The translations under genes and the position numbers were made by a program. Of a stretch of DNA of 64,000 nt, positions 46,099 through 55,513 are shown in pieces (position 1 is the first letter of the stretch; each line of letters opens with the position of its first letter). The stretch comes from Ligilactobacillus murinus DSM 20452 = NBRC 14221 (GTDB taxonomy: Bacteria; Bacillota; Bacilli; Lactobacillales; Lactobacillaceae). Location: contig NZ_BCVJ01000001.1 of assembly GCF_001591685.1 (NCBI RefSeq), positions 1 through 64,000 on the forward strand, written 5' to 3'. The notes beneath the pieces were generated by a model that saw nothing but the letters and a program-made list of their open reading frames with translations, was not told where the DNA came from and made no database searches.

Positions 46099-47295
46099 CT
46101 ATGCAAAAAATAGTGTATTCAAAAAACCTGAGAAAATCAAGAAGCTAAAGCAAACTACATTGAATGTGATAAAAATAGCTAAAGCTTCAGTAAATTTGTT
46201 GTGTGGTATCTTCTCTTTATGGCGCTTTTTAAAGCGTAGCCACATATCACACAAATTGATCGCCACTGCATGATACAAGCCATAGACGATATAATACCAA
46301 GTTACCCCATGCCAAAAGCCCATGATCAAAAAGAGCGTCAAATAGCCGACATTGGCGATCGCGATCCGACTTTTGAGCAATTTCTTTTTCATCATAAAGA
46401 AGACTAACCGCATGTAAATGTAATCTCTAAACCAAAACGACAAAGTCATATGCCATCTGTTCCAGAAATCCTTGATATTCTTAGCAATAAATGGTTTGTT
46501 AAAGTTCATCGGTGTTTGGATCCCCATGATATAGCTGATCCCAACTGCAAATAAACTATAACCTGCAAAATCAAAGAACAGATCCATCGAATAGGTATAC
46601 ATATATGCGATCACCCACCATGACCAGCCACCGTGTGCTAAGGCCAAGGCTGAGATCTTAGGCAACATCACGACCCCAAATAGATATGCCAGTAAAAACT
46701 TATAGACAAACCCTAAAAAGATATACCACATAGCTTTATCTAACAAAGCTAAATACTTATCACGTGCGGGGACCTTTTTATAATCACCTAAAAATCTGCG
46801 GTAACGGTCGATCGGTCCAGATGAGATCGTTGGGAAAAAGAGCAAGAAGTGTACAACCTCACTTAGTCCAACTTCTTTGATGATCCCATCTCTGATCTCC
46901 ATGATCATTCCCACCGCCTTAAAGGTCAAATAACTGATCCCTAAAAAGCCAATGATCGATTCACGCCCATTATTCATGACTGGGGCTATCTTAACGATCA
47001 CTAGGGGGAGGATCGACAAAATGACAGTCAAATTAAAGATCCAAGAAGCATTTTTACGTTTACGATAAGCAAGGTACCCATAGATCAGCAAAAGTTCAAA
47101 AATAATATATCCGATCAAGGCGACCCCTTGTTGCCACTTTACGCCTCCAAAGGTCAGCAATAAAAATAGAAATGAGATGATCGTTTCATAAACTCTAAAG
47201 CGTCGACCGTATAAAAGTCCTACCATGATCGGCAATAGACCGATCGCCAGTAATACAAAATAGGTCGGATCTTGGTACGGTTGCATATTAAGCAT
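46099..47295 (-). CDS. dltB: MBOAT-family D-alanyl transferase DltB
   Basis: 398 residues, about 11 membrane segments, MBOAT signature with IKDFWNRWHMTLSFWFRDY and the conserved His in GFWHGVTWYY. Moves D-Ala from DltC across the membrane. Start overlaps the dltA stop by one base. Confidence 0.96.
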   Translation of the reverse strand: MLNMQPYQDPTYFVLLAIGLLPIMVGLLYGRRFRVYETIISFLFLLLTFGGVKWQQGVALIGYIIFELLLIYGYLAYRKRKNASWIFNLTVILSILPLVIVKIAPVMNNGRESIIGFLGISYLTFKAVGMIMEIRDGIIKEVGLSEVVHFLLFFPTISSGPIDRYRRFLGDYKKVPARDKYLALLDKAMWYIFLGFVYKFLLAYLFGVVMLPKISALALAHGGWSWWVIAYMYTYSMDLFFDFAGYSLFAVGISYIMGIQTPMNFNKPFIAKNIKDFWNRWHMTLSFWFRDYIYMRLVFFMMKKKLLKSRIAIANVGYLTLFLIMGFWHGVTWYYIVYGLYHAVAINLCDMWLRFKKRHKEKIPHNKFTEALAIFITFNVVCFSFLIFSGFLNTLFFA

Positions 47296-48827
47296 TAGTC
47301 ATTAACCTCTTTCATCAAAGATTTGCGATCGATCTTTCCGTTAGCAGTCAACGGTAATGAATCGACGTAAATAAATTTTTGAGGCATCATATATGACATC
47401 ATCGTTTCTAAAAGTTCTTGCTTGATCGCTTGTGTTAGCTTGAAGTCACTCTCAAAATCAGCTGTCTTTGTCTCATCTTTGACCACATAAGCGATCAATT
47501 GACTGACTTTATGATCTTTGCCATACCGTGGGACCGTCGTAGCTTGAGCAACATAGCTCACTTTATCTAAATGATGATCAACATCCTCTAGTTCGATCCT
47601 AAATCCGTGTAACTTGATCTGAAAATCGATCCGCCCTTTATACAACAATTGACCAGCTTCATCATACTGTCCAAGATCACCAGTCTTATACGCTGGGCGT
47701 CCCTCAAACTCAACAAATGCATGCGCTGTTTTTTCCGGATTATTCAAATATCCCTTTGAAACACTTGGACCTGCGATCAAGATCTCACCACTTTGCCCTT
47801 GTTCGACTGGTTTACCCGCTTCATCGATCAATGCAATGGTGGTATCAGCCTTAGCTTGGCCGATCGGTAACCGAGGATATTTTTCCAAGATCTCAGTTGT
47901 GATCTCAACTGCACTGACAGCCACAGTCGCTTCAGTTGGACCATAGGTGTTATAGATCTTAGCTTCTGGAAAGCGTTGTTTTAACGTCGCCGCTGTCTTA
48001 TGTGTCAATTCTTCCCCACAGAAGAAGAAATGCGTCAACTCAGGCAGATTCTTTGCATCAAAAGTCGGTTGCAGTAGACAAATATCCATAAATGAGGGGG
48101 TCGAGACCCATTCACTTACATGCAATTTAGGTAAAACTGCAAATAACTCCTTGAAGTTATCCGTTGTTTCCTTAGGTAAAACTGTCAATTGTCGGCCTGC
48201 TGTCAAAGTTGGATAGAGATCCATCACTGAGAGGTCAAAGGAATATGGTGGTTGTGATAAACAGATGCCATCTTTAGCCAAACCAAAATCCGCTTGCATC
48301 CAATCGTTGAAACTGACTAAATTATCGTGGCTGATCTGAACGCCCTTTGGTACCCCTGTAGTCCCAGAAGTGAAGATGATATAGAAGTTATCATCTCCAG
48401 CAACATAATTTTCTGACGCCTCATATGTAGCCCTTGTCGCAAAAACTTCTGCCAATTTAGCTGGTGTAACGACGGGCAATGTTCCCAATTCTAATGGCAA
48501 CTCTTCAACTGCGATACAAGCCACTGGACGGGCGATCTCATTTATAACTTTGATCCGTTCTAATGGCGAGTGAGCATCAACAGGAATATAAGCATGTCCT
48601 GCTTTGACTGCCCCTAAAAAAGCAGCGATCATTTCAAATGTCTGCCCTCCAAAAACGATCACAGGTGCACCCTTAGGTAAGTTTAAATTGAGCAAATAAC
48701 TAGCTAAAGCATCGGAATATGCTTTGAGCTCAGCATACGTATTAGTCTTACCTAAATAATCGTAGGCAATTTTAGTTGGCGTTTCGATCCCCCAACGATC
48801 GATCGCTTTGATTAAATTTTCTGCCAA
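47295..48827 (-). CDS. dltA: D-alanine-DltC ligase DltA
   Basis: 510 residues, adenylate-forming enzyme with FTSGTTGVPKGVQ (P-loop), NTYGPTEATVA and YKTGDLG, and the C-terminal lysine in LTANGKIDRKSL. Activates D-Ala and loads DltC. TTG start at 48827, 8 bases after AGGAG; the GTG at 48836 overlaps that site. Confidence 0.95.
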   Translation of the reverse strand: MAENLIKAIDRWGIETPTKIAYDYLGKTNTYAELKAYSDALASYLLNLNLPKGAPVIVFGGQTFEMIAAFLGAVKAGHAYIPVDAHSPLERIKVINEIARPVACIAVEELPLELGTLPVVTPAKLAEVFATRATYEASENYVAGDDNFYIIFTSGTTGVPKGVQISHDNLVSFNDWMQADFGLAKDGICLSQPPYSFDLSVMDLYPTLTAGRQLTVLPKETTDNFKELFAVLPKLHVSEWVSTPSFMDICLLQPTFDAKNLPELTHFFFCGEELTHKTAATLKQRFPEAKIYNTYGPTEATVAVSAVEITTEILEKYPRLPIGQAKADTTIALIDEAGKPVEQGQSGEILIAGPSVSKGYLNNPEKTAHAFVEFEGRPAYKTGDLGQYDEAGQLLYKGRIDFQIKLHGFRIELEDVDHHLDKVSYVAQATTVPRYGKDHKVSQLIAYVVKDETKTADFESDFKLTQAIKQELLETMMSYMMPQKFIYVDSLPLTANGKIDRKSLMKEVND

Positions 48828-48838
48828 ACAAATCACTC

Positions 48839-48988
48839 CTAAAATTCGTTGTAGATAAAGTGTGGTTGATTTACACCACTGTAACTATAGAGATAGACCA
48901 GTGCAAATAAAACAGCAAAATAAAAAACTGTTTTTAAAGCAAATGTGACATACTCATTTTTAAAAAACTTTGTCCACTTTTCTTTCAA
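48839..48988 (-). CDS. dltX: DltX, small dlt-operon membrane protein
   Basis: 49 residues: basic N terminus, one membrane segment (about 14-34, TFALKTVFYFAVLFALVYLY) and the conserved C-terminal FIYNEF. Required with DltB/DltD for D-alanylation in several Firmicutes. TTG start at 48988, after AGGAG; its stop codon is part of the dltA ribosome-binding site. Confidence 0.9.
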   Translation of the reverse strand: MKEKWTKFFKNEYVTFALKTVFYFAVLFALVYLYSYSGVNQPHFIYNEF

Positions 48989-49044
48989 TATTTTTCTCCT
49001 AATCTATATATTGATACGTAGGTAAAATCTACCTCAACTAATTT

Positions 49045-49074
49045 ATATTACAATACTCTTATATTAGATTACAA
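49045..49074 (-). promoter_or_regulatory. dlt promoter candidate
   Basis: TTGTAA (49069-49074), 18-bp spacer, TAATAT (49045-49050), in the 188-base gap upstream of dltX. A broken inverted repeat (AGGAC at 49087-49091 and GTCCT at 49110-49114) lies upstream of it. Confidence 0.35.
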
Positions 49075-49176
49075 GATTAATTACACAGGACTTGGTTTAT
49101 CAAGCACTTGTCCTAAAGTAATTAAAGACCAATGTTTTCCAAAAAGCAAGGTCAAATAATTAAGAATACTTTAAAT

Positions 49177-49845
49177 TCACTTAGAATTCATCAATTCTTC
49201 AAATTGATCGATCGCATCTTTAGGCCCAGCCACTAAGATACTGTCATGTAAACCTAATACATCATCAGCTGCTGGAAGATTCATCTCACTTTTACTATGA
49301 GCAATTGCGATCACATTTAGCTTATATTTATCGCGGAAATTCAATTCAGCTAATGACCGGCCAAAGAAGCGCGGATTAGTGATCAAGATCTCAGCCATCT
49401 TGAAGTTTGAATCTAGATCTAAATAATCGATCATATTTTTAGAGGTCAAACTCCGCCCGATCCGTACTCCCATATCACGTTCGGGATGCACGACTCGATC
49501 GACCCCTAATTTTTCTAGAACTTTAGCATGATTTTCATTTTGGGCCTTAGCCGTTACATATTTGACTCCTTGCTCTTTGACCATCAAAGTTACTAAAATA
49601 CTTGCTTGAATATCCTCACCGATCGCGATGATCACATGGTCAAAGTTCCTGATCCCCAACGAACGTAAAACGTCTTCGTCTTGAGCATCGGCAACAACTG
49701 CTTGGGTCGCAATATCTTTGTAATCATTGACTCTAGCTTCATCATGATCGATCGCCAAAACTTCTTGTCCCGCATCAGCTAGTGTTTGACAGACACTACC
49801 GCCAAAACGCCCGAGACCGATCACGGCAAATGTTTGCTTTTCCAT
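49177..49845 (-). CDS. ktrA: Potassium-channel RCK regulatory subunit (KtrA/KtrC-type)
   Basis: 222 residues. RCK-N Rossmann domain with GLGRFGGSVCQTL (10-22) and IDHDEARV, and an RCK-C domain (about 140-222). Gates a Ktr/Trk potassium transporter in response to nucleotides such as ATP and, in some relatives, c-di-AMP. The transporter subunit is not in the window. Confidence 0.93.
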   Translation of the reverse strand: MEKQTFAVIGLGRFGGSVCQTLADAGQEVLAIDHDEARVNDYKDIATQAVVADAQDEDVLRSLGIRNFDHVIIAIGEDIQASILVTLMVKEQGVKYVTAKAQNENHAKVLEKLGVDRVVHPERDMGVRIGRSLTSKNMIDYLDLDSNFKMAEILITNPRFFGRSLAELNFRDKYKLNVIAIAHSKSEMNLPAADDVLGLHDSILVAGPKDAIDQFEELMNSK

Positions 49846-49956
49846 GCGTTTTTCTGCTATATAATATGCTCAATTTTAATCCTGTACTTTGAGTAAGAAT
49901 ATAGCTTTTCCTTTCTTGATTTTATTTACTGCTATTAACATTAGTGCTCTAATATC

Positions 49957-49992
49957 TAAAAAAAGCCCAGTCAACTTTTAGCTGACCAGGCT
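49957..49992 (-). terminator. apt terminator
   Basis: 10-bp stem with two G-U pairs (49983-49992 with 49964-49973), then seven T on the minus strand. Confidence 0.82.
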
Positions 49993-49998
49993 CGCTTT

Positions 49999-50517
49999 TT
50001 AGTATTTCATTAAGCATAGTGTATCATAATCTTTGATACGTTTTCGTCCATTTAGATCTTTTAATTCGATGATAAAGGCACAGCCAACTACTTCACCACC
50101 GAGTTGTTCAACTAGATCGATCGTAGCACCGATCGTTCCACCAGTTGCCAACAGATCGTCAACGATCAAAACTTTTTGTCCTGGCTTGATCGCATCTTTA
50201 TGCATGTAAAGTGCAGAAGTACCATACTCTAGATCGTATTTTGCTTCGACCGTTTCTCGTGGTAACTTACCTGCTTTACGTGCAGGAGCAAAGCCAACAC
50301 CCAATTCATAAGCCACGGGACAGCCTACGATAAAGCCACGGGCTTCAGGACAAGCGACCATTTCAACGCCCTTATCTTTGGCAAATTGAACGATCCGATC
50401 TGTTGCTTGGCGATAGGCTTCACCATCAGCCATTAGGGGCGTAATATCGCGAAAGATGATCCCTTTTTCAGGATAATCAGGGATACTTTCAACATAATTA
50501 TTTAAATCCAAAGCCAT
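49999..50517 (-). CDS. apt: Adenine phosphoribosyltransferase
   Basis: 172 residues with the N-terminal [17 protein letters not shown] segment and the PRPP-binding [13 protein letters not shown]. Salvages adenine to AMP. Located 22 bases after recJ, the usual place. Confidence 0.97.
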   Translation of the reverse strand: MALDLNNYVESIPDYPEKGIIFRDITPLMADGEAYRQATDRIVQFAKDKGVEMVACPEARGFIVGCPVAYELGVGFAPARKAGKLPRETVEAKYDLEYGTSALYMHKDAIKPGQKVLIVDDLLATGGTIGATIDLVEQLGGEVVGCAFIIELKDLNGRKRIKDYDTLCLMKY

Positions 50518-50539
50518 TTTTTAACTCCTTCTCTCGCCA

Positions 50540-52846
50540 CTAACCTAAACGTTGTAGTAACCAGTCAGTCAACTCTTCATCTGAACTAGTCGAAACTAGC
50601 TCTTCGACTTGTATTTGCTGGCCATGTGTGCGATAACTATTTGTATCTTCTAATCGATGTGGACGTGCATTTTTCACACCAACTAAAATTCCATTTTTTA
50701 TTGTAACAAATCCTGCCTCAAAAAACATCTTTAAGGCTAAAACTAGTTGAGATTTTTCTAGTCCCACTTGAGTTGCAGCTTGATCAAGGTCTGTTTTTAA
50801 ATTCAAATGTCCTACTTGAAAAATAAATTTATACACTTTAGTAAGCGCTGTTCTTTCAGGTAATGGTGCGCTTTTAGCCTTAGTGTATAAAATAGCCCGG
50901 ACTTTAGCGCAATCAAGTTTACTTAAAACAAATTCCAATTGAGCAAGATTTTGTGGTAGATCGACTAAAACTATTTCATCTGCTGTCAATTGGGGTAGAT
51001 TTTGATCAAAAACAACACATTTAGAACCGGCTGGCAGATGATCAGCAAAGCGTTGGGCCAAGTTCGCGTTGAAAAAGCCATAAAGAGCTGGACTCAAAAA
51101 CTGCTCTTTTTGTAATCGTTCGCTTCGCTCAATGATCACTTGTGGCTTTGGCTTAACTGCTTGAGCTAAGTCTTTGATCAATAATTGTGGACTAACGTTA
51201 CCACGCCATTCATTTTTATCAACTGAGGCGACAAATTTCAATGACTTAGGCTGAGCTAATAATTCTGGTAATTTATCACCAACGCCAAAAGCCAAGGCTG
51301 CTAATTGGGTCTTACCAGTGCTTAGATCCAACCGCAAATGATCATTTGTCTTACCTAGAGCTTTAGCTTGTACAACTTGGTAGTCTATGATCTCAAATAA
51401 TGGAACTTCATTATCCGTCCCAAAAGGTGCTAGTTTATCTAACGAAGCGATCAGATCTAGCGTAACTTCACTGGCCTTAAGTTTAGCTGACACCTTCAAA
51501 ACAGGTTTCTTTGTTAGATCAAGCTCTTGGGCTTTTGCCTCTTCATCCAAGATCGCTTGAAGTTGAGATAAATTGCTAACTTCAAGGGCTAATCCACATG
51601 CCATGTGATGACCACCAAAGCTTGTCATCAGTTCCCGATGTCCATCCAAGGCATTAAACAGATGGAAGTCCTCGATCGACCGCCCAGAGCCTTTAGCGAT
51701 CCCTTCATCTGAAATATCGAGTACCAAAGTCGGCCGGCCCGTTTTTTCGACCAAACGACTCGCTACGATCCCTAAGACGCCTTCGTGCCAATCAGAACCG
51801 GCTACAACATTGACCAAATGTTTTGGTTCTTTTTCAAGCTTATGCAATGCTTGCTTTGTGATCTCTTCAACGATATTTTGTCTTTGGATGTTCAAGCTCT
51901 GAGCTTCTTTGGCTAAATCTGTCGCTAACTCATCATCTAATGTCGTCAACAGCTCAACACCACTTTGGGCATGTTGCATTCGGCCGATCGCATTTAAGCG
52001 TGGTCCTAACGAAAAACCGATCGTTTCAGAAGTGATCGCTCGTTGATCAACGCCCGCAACTTCATATAAAGCAAGTAATCCAGGACGCAAGGTATTTTTC
52101 AGAGCTGTCAAACCAAATTTGACCAAAGCACGATTCTCATCTGTCAATGAGACAAGATCAGCCACTGTTCCGATCGTCGCTAGATCCAAGAGATCTTGTG
52201 GGATCTCATCTAACAGCGCTGTTGCCACTTTAAAAGCTACTCCCGCTCCCGAAAGATCACCAAACGGATATTTTCCTTTAGGATGACGAGGATGGACCAC
52301 CGCATAAGCATCTGGCAGCGTTTGGGGCAATTCATGGTGATCAGTGACGAGCACATCAACACCTTTTTCATTTGCCAAAGTGATCGCCTCGTGACCTGAG
52401 ACACCATTATCAACGGTCACGATCAGTTCAGTTCCATTAGCGATCAAACGTTCATATGCGTCTTTATTAGGACCGTAACCATCTTTGAAGCGATCAGGGA
52501 TATAGTAATCCACATCAGCACCTAACTGTGTCAAAGTCTCATACATGATCGCCGTACTAGTTAGGCCGTCGGCATCATAGTCACCATAGATCGTGATATG
52601 CTCACCTGAAACGATCGCTTCTTGGATCCGATCAACTGTTTTTTGCATATCATATAGTAAATATGGATCGTAAAAACTCGTGCTTGATGGTTCAAGAAAT
52701 CTGCGAACCTCCTCGACAGTCGTATATCCCTTCTTCACTAACAGCTCAGCCACTAGATTAGCCAAACCAAATTCATCTGCGATCGCTTGGCTAGCTGGAG
52801 TTGGGGCCAGGTTTTCTTCTTGCCATCGATATTTTGCTGAAACCAA
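50540..52846 (-). CDS. recJ: Single-stranded-DNA exonuclease RecJ
   Basis: 768 residues. DHH phosphoesterase motifs YGDYDADGLTS and TDHHE, DHHA1 with SFGGHHMACGLA, OB domain and a C-terminal low-GC Gram-positive RecJ extension (about 570-768). Degrades 5' ends in recombination and repair. TTG start at 52846, 7 bases after GGGGG. Confidence 0.95.
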   Translation of the reverse strand: MVSAKYRWQEENLAPTPASQAIADEFGLANLVAELLVKKGYTTVEEVRRFLEPSSTSFYDPYLLYDMQKTVDRIQEAIVSGEHITIYGDYDADGLTSTAIMYETLTQLGADVDYYIPDRFKDGYGPNKDAYERLIANGTELIVTVDNGVSGHEAITLANEKGVDVLVTDHHELPQTLPDAYAVVHPRHPKGKYPFGDLSGAGVAFKVATALLDEIPQDLLDLATIGTVADLVSLTDENRALVKFGLTALKNTLRPGLLALYEVAGVDQRAITSETIGFSLGPRLNAIGRMQHAQSGVELLTTLDDELATDLAKEAQSLNIQRQNIVEEITKQALHKLEKEPKHLVNVVAGSDWHEGVLGIVASRLVEKTGRPTLVLDISDEGIAKGSGRSIEDFHLFNALDGHRELMTSFGGHHMACGLALEVSNLSQLQAILDEEAKAQELDLTKKPVLKVSAKLKASEVTLDLIASLDKLAPFGTDNEVPLFEIIDYQVVQAKALGKTNDHLRLDLSTGKTQLAALAFGVGDKLPELLAQPKSLKFVASVDKNEWRGNVSPQLLIKDLAQAVKPKPQVIIERSERLQKEQFLSPALYGFFNANLAQRFADHLPAGSKCVVFDQNLPQLTADEIVLVDLPQNLAQLEFVLSKLDCAKVRAILYTKAKSAPLPERTALTKVYKFIFQVGHLNLKTDLDQAATQVGLEKSQLVLALKMFFEAGFVTIKNGILVGVKNARPHRLEDTNSYRTHGQQIQVEELVSTSSDEELTDWLLQRLG

Positions 52847-52867
52847 TATTTTTCCCCCTACATCTAA

Positions 52868-53182
52868 CTACTTTTCTTCTGTTTTTGTATCGTGTTTTAT
52901 CTCTTGTTTAATGTTTTTATCTGCCCGGCGCATTGCTTGATTAGATTCTAATTTACTCTTGACCTGTTTTAATTCCTGCTTTTGTTGCAAAATAGTCGTC
53001 ATCGAGAAGAGAACTGCTAAAATAACACCTAAAAGTAATGAGATCACCAAGATCACAACTAACGGCATCGTAACTTGGGAAAAGCCAAAATTAACAGTCA
53101 CAGGTTGCACATTTAACCATGAAAAGATCACGATCACCAAGACTAAAACTAAAATTCCGATCAAACTCCATTGTTTTTTCAT
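52868..53182 (-). CDS. lapA: LapA-domain (DUF1049) membrane protein
   Basis: 104 residues, two membrane segments (about 7-24 and 39-62) and a charged coiled C-terminal tail. Conserved between an SDR gene and recJ in lactobacilli; envelope role presumed. Confidence 0.85.
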   Translation of the reverse strand: MKKQWSLIGILVLVLVIVIFSWLNVQPVTVNFGFSQVTMPLVVILVISLLLGVILAVLFSMTTILQQKQELKQVKSKLESNQAMRRADKNIKQEIKHDTKTEEK

Positions 53183-53201
53183 AGATCTTACCTATCCTTT
53201 A

Positions 53202-54011
53202 TTATTTTTTATTAAAGATCCCGCCAGCCAGATGATCACCTAGCCACGGAAACATTTGATACCCGTGATACGCTAGTTCCATATAATATGGCAAATTGAG
53301 CTCGCGTTTACGTGTCCCGATCGCCTTAACGATCTTTTCAGCAACGATCTCTGGATTCAATGACATTTTCTTGACCCGCTCGATATATTCGCCTGTTTCA
53401 TCGGCAATTTCAAAGAAAGCTGTTCTGATCGGACCTGGATTGACTGTCAAGACTGCGATCCCCAAAGGTTTTAATTCTAAACGCAAAGCATTTGAATATG
53501 CGATCACAGCTGCTTTAGTAGCTGAATAGATCGATGATTTGGGAGTTGCGATCTTGCCACCGATCGAGGCCACATTGATGATCATGCCTCGTTTGCGCTT
53601 AGCCATATATAAAGCTGTATATTTAGTTACATACATCAAGCCTAAGACATTGACCCGAAACATTCTTTCGGCAATATCCATTCTAAAGTCCAGAGCTTGA
53701 CGCATAAAACCAAAACCAGCATCATTGATCAAAACATCGATCGGACCGACATTTGATTCTACTTCATCGATCACTTTTTCGATCTGATGCGGATGCGAGA
53801 CATCTAATTGGTAAGCATAGGCCAATCTCCCAGAGATCGCCCGACAAACAGCCATTACTTTTTCAAGCTTATCTTTGCGCCGAGCACACCCAACTACGAT
53901 CGCCCCTTGCTTAGCAACTTGATAGGCAACTTGTTCGCCTAAACCAGAAGAAGCTCCTGTGATCAAAACAACTCGATTCGTTAGATCTTTTAATTGCTTA
54001 TATCCTGTCAT
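53202..54011 (-). CDS. Short-chain dehydrogenase/reductase
   Basis: 269 residues, classical SDR: TGASSGLGEQ (18-27), NDAGFG, and the catalytic YSATKAAV. The substrate is unknown. Starts one base inside the rnz stop region; conserved rnz-SDR pair in lactobacilli. Confidence 0.9.
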   Translation of the reverse strand: MTGYKQLKDLTNRVVLITGASSGLGEQVAYQVAKQGAIVVGCARRKDKLEKVMAVCRAISGRLAYAYQLDVSHPHQIEKVIDEVESNVGPIDVLINDAGFGFMRQALDFRMDIAERMFRVNVLGLMYVTKYTALYMAKRKRGMIINVASIGGKIATPKSSIYSATKAAVIAYSNALRLELKPLGIAVLTVNPGPIRTAFFEIADETGEYIERVKKMSLNPEIVAEKIVKAIGTRKRELNLPYYMELAYHGYQMFPWLGDHLAGGIFNKK

Positions 54012-54961
54012 TAGCTTTTTTCACCTTTCTTTTTGAATGGAACATCGATCACATCAAAATCTTTGACTACCTTGACATTACTGAAGATACTTGCAGCATC
54101 TTTTTGCAGTTGCGTTGCTAAAGGTCCGACATAACGTGCCGAAATGTGATTCAATAGTAATTGCTTGACACCCGCTTTATTTGCGATCTTAGCTGCTTGA
54201 ATGCACGTCGAGTGATAATAGTTACGTGCTAGTTTGCTCTCGCCTTTACCAAAAGTACTCTCGTGTACCAACACATCTGCACCTTGCGCTAATTCTAAGA
54301 TCCCAGGTGTTTGTCTAGTATCACCTAAGATCGTGATGATCCGACCCTTTTGGGGTTCACCGATGTAATCTTTACCATCAAGCGTACGTCCATCAGGTAA
54401 AGTCACAACTTCGCCAGCCTTGATCCGACCATAGATCGGCCCCGAAGGAACATGTTCAGCCCGCAACTTATCGATCAACAGTTCACCTGGATGGTCTTTT
54501 TCTTCGATCCGATAACCCACACATTCGATCCGATGATCTAGCCGCTGAAATGAAACTTTGAATTTATTATCCTCAAAAATCACACCTTCGTCTGTTAATT
54601 CTACAAATCGCAGTGGGTATGAAAGATGTGTTTGCGAAACTTTCAAACTTATCCTCACAAAATCAGCGATCCCTTTAGGTCCATAGATCGTCAGTGGGTG
54701 TAACTTTTCTCCCCCTTGAAATGAACGACTACTTAAAAAACCAGGTAGTCCAAAGATATGATCTCCATGTAAATGCGTTATAAAGATCTTATCGACCTTA
54801 CGTGGCCTGATCGTCGTGTGTAAGATCTGATGCTGCGTTCCTTCGCCAACATCAAATAACCACACCGCATTTTCCTCATCTAACAGTTTAAGGGCGACCG
54901 ATGATACATTGCGAAATTTCGCAGGTGAGCCCGCACCTGTACCTAAAAATTCTAACTCCAT
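54011..54961 (-). CDS. rnz: Ribonuclease Z
   Basis: 316 residues, metallo-beta-lactamase fold with [13 protein letters not shown] (about 61-73). Cuts the 3' trailer of tRNA precursors without CCA. ATG at 54961 is preferred over the TTG one codon before. Confidence 0.96.
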   Translation of the reverse strand: MELEFLGTGAGSPAKFRNVSSVALKLLDEENAVWLFDVGEGTQHQILHTTIRPRKVDKIFITHLHGDHIFGLPGFLSSRSFQGGEKLHPLTIYGPKGIADFVRISLKVSQTHLSYPLRFVELTDEGVIFEDNKFKVSFQRLDHRIECVGYRIEEKDHPGELLIDKLRAEHVPSGPIYGRIKAGEVVTLPDGRTLDGKDYIGEPQKGRIITILGDTRQTPGILELAQGADVLVHESTFGKGESKLARNYYHSTCIQAAKIANKAGVKQLLLNHISARYVGPLATQLQKDAASIFSNVKVVKDFDVIDVPFKKKGEKS

Positions 54962-55022
54962 CAATTGATATTCCTATTCTAATCGGCAAAGCCGAAGTAG
55001 TTTTTCATATTATTCCTTTTAT

Positions 55023-55051
55023 ATTCTATCATCATTTCCCCAAGTAGACAA
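55023..55051 (-). promoter_or_regulatory. rnz-SDR-lapA-recJ promoter
   Basis: TTGTCT (55046-55051), 17-bp spacer, TAGAAT (55023-55028) with TGA before it. The leader holds a short GCCG-rich hairpin at about 54981-54991. Confidence 0.65.
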
Positions 55052-55155
55052 AGTACCCTCTATGCAAAACCTCAGTCGAACATCTCTTTTTAAGCATTTG
55101 ATAACGATTTAAATAAAAAATATTACATTTCTTTATTTGCAATAGCATAAAAATT

Positions 55156-55184
55156 TTGTCTTTATCGAACAAATGTTTTATAAT
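55156..55184 (+). promoter_or_regulatory. SOS-type promoter with LexA box
   Basis: TTGTCT (55156-55161), 17-bp spacer, TATAAT (55179-55184). CGAACAAATGTTTT (55166-55179) in the spacer fits the Gram-positive LexA/DinR site (CGAAC-N4-GTT core). Same geometry as at 30399-30427. Confidence 0.75.
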
Positions 55185-55202
55185 ACGATTGAGGTGAGTC
55201 CA

Positions 55203-55478
55203 TTGCGTATCAGTGATTTTTTACATTTGACCACAGAACTCGATCTGACTTTAAAAGTTTACTTCACAACGCCCACGCAAACTTTGCCAATAGGAGTAGT
55301 ACGCTTTTTGCCGACTGAAGTTGTTTTATTGCCAACTAAAAAGCCCCTAACACTAAAAGAACTTCAGCTAAAGTTAGCACCTATAGCTCCAACTACAACA
55401 CTAAGTTTAATGTCTAATGATACACTCCAACCACTTTTTGGGATCAAGATCAGCCCTCCAAAATTATTACTTAAGTAA
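55203..55478 (+). CDS. Small protein with SOS-type promoter, family unknown
   Basis: 91 residues from TTG at 55203, 8 bases after GAGG. The upstream ATG at 55173 lies inside the LexA box and -10, so cannot be the start. The protein begins MRISDFLHLTTELDLTLKVY and is rich in Leu, Thr and Pro; no membrane segment or known domain seen. Its expression is predicted to rise on DNA damage, like the gene at 30465, but the two proteins do not look related. Confidence 0.65.
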   Translation: MRISDFLHLTTELDLTLKVYFTTPTQTLPIGVVRFLPTEVVLLPTKKPLTLKELQLKLAPIAPTTTLSLMSNDTLQPLFGIKISPPKLLLK

Positions 55479-55511
55479 AAAAGATGCCTTCAAAACCTGA
55501 AAGCATCTTTT
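55479..55511. terminator. Bidirectional terminator
   Basis: AAAAGATGC (55479-55487) with GCATCTTTT (55503-55511), 9-bp stem. Serves the SOS-type gene and oatA. Confidence 0.82.
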
Positions 55512-55513
55512 AT

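Noticed and set aside
48989-49176. Small gene or riboswitch upstream of dltX
   Set aside because: No frame with a ribosome-binding site and no structure beyond a broken inverted repeat.
55173-55202. ATG at 55173 as start of the 91-residue protein
   Set aside because: It lies within the LexA box and -10 element, upstream of any possible transcript start.
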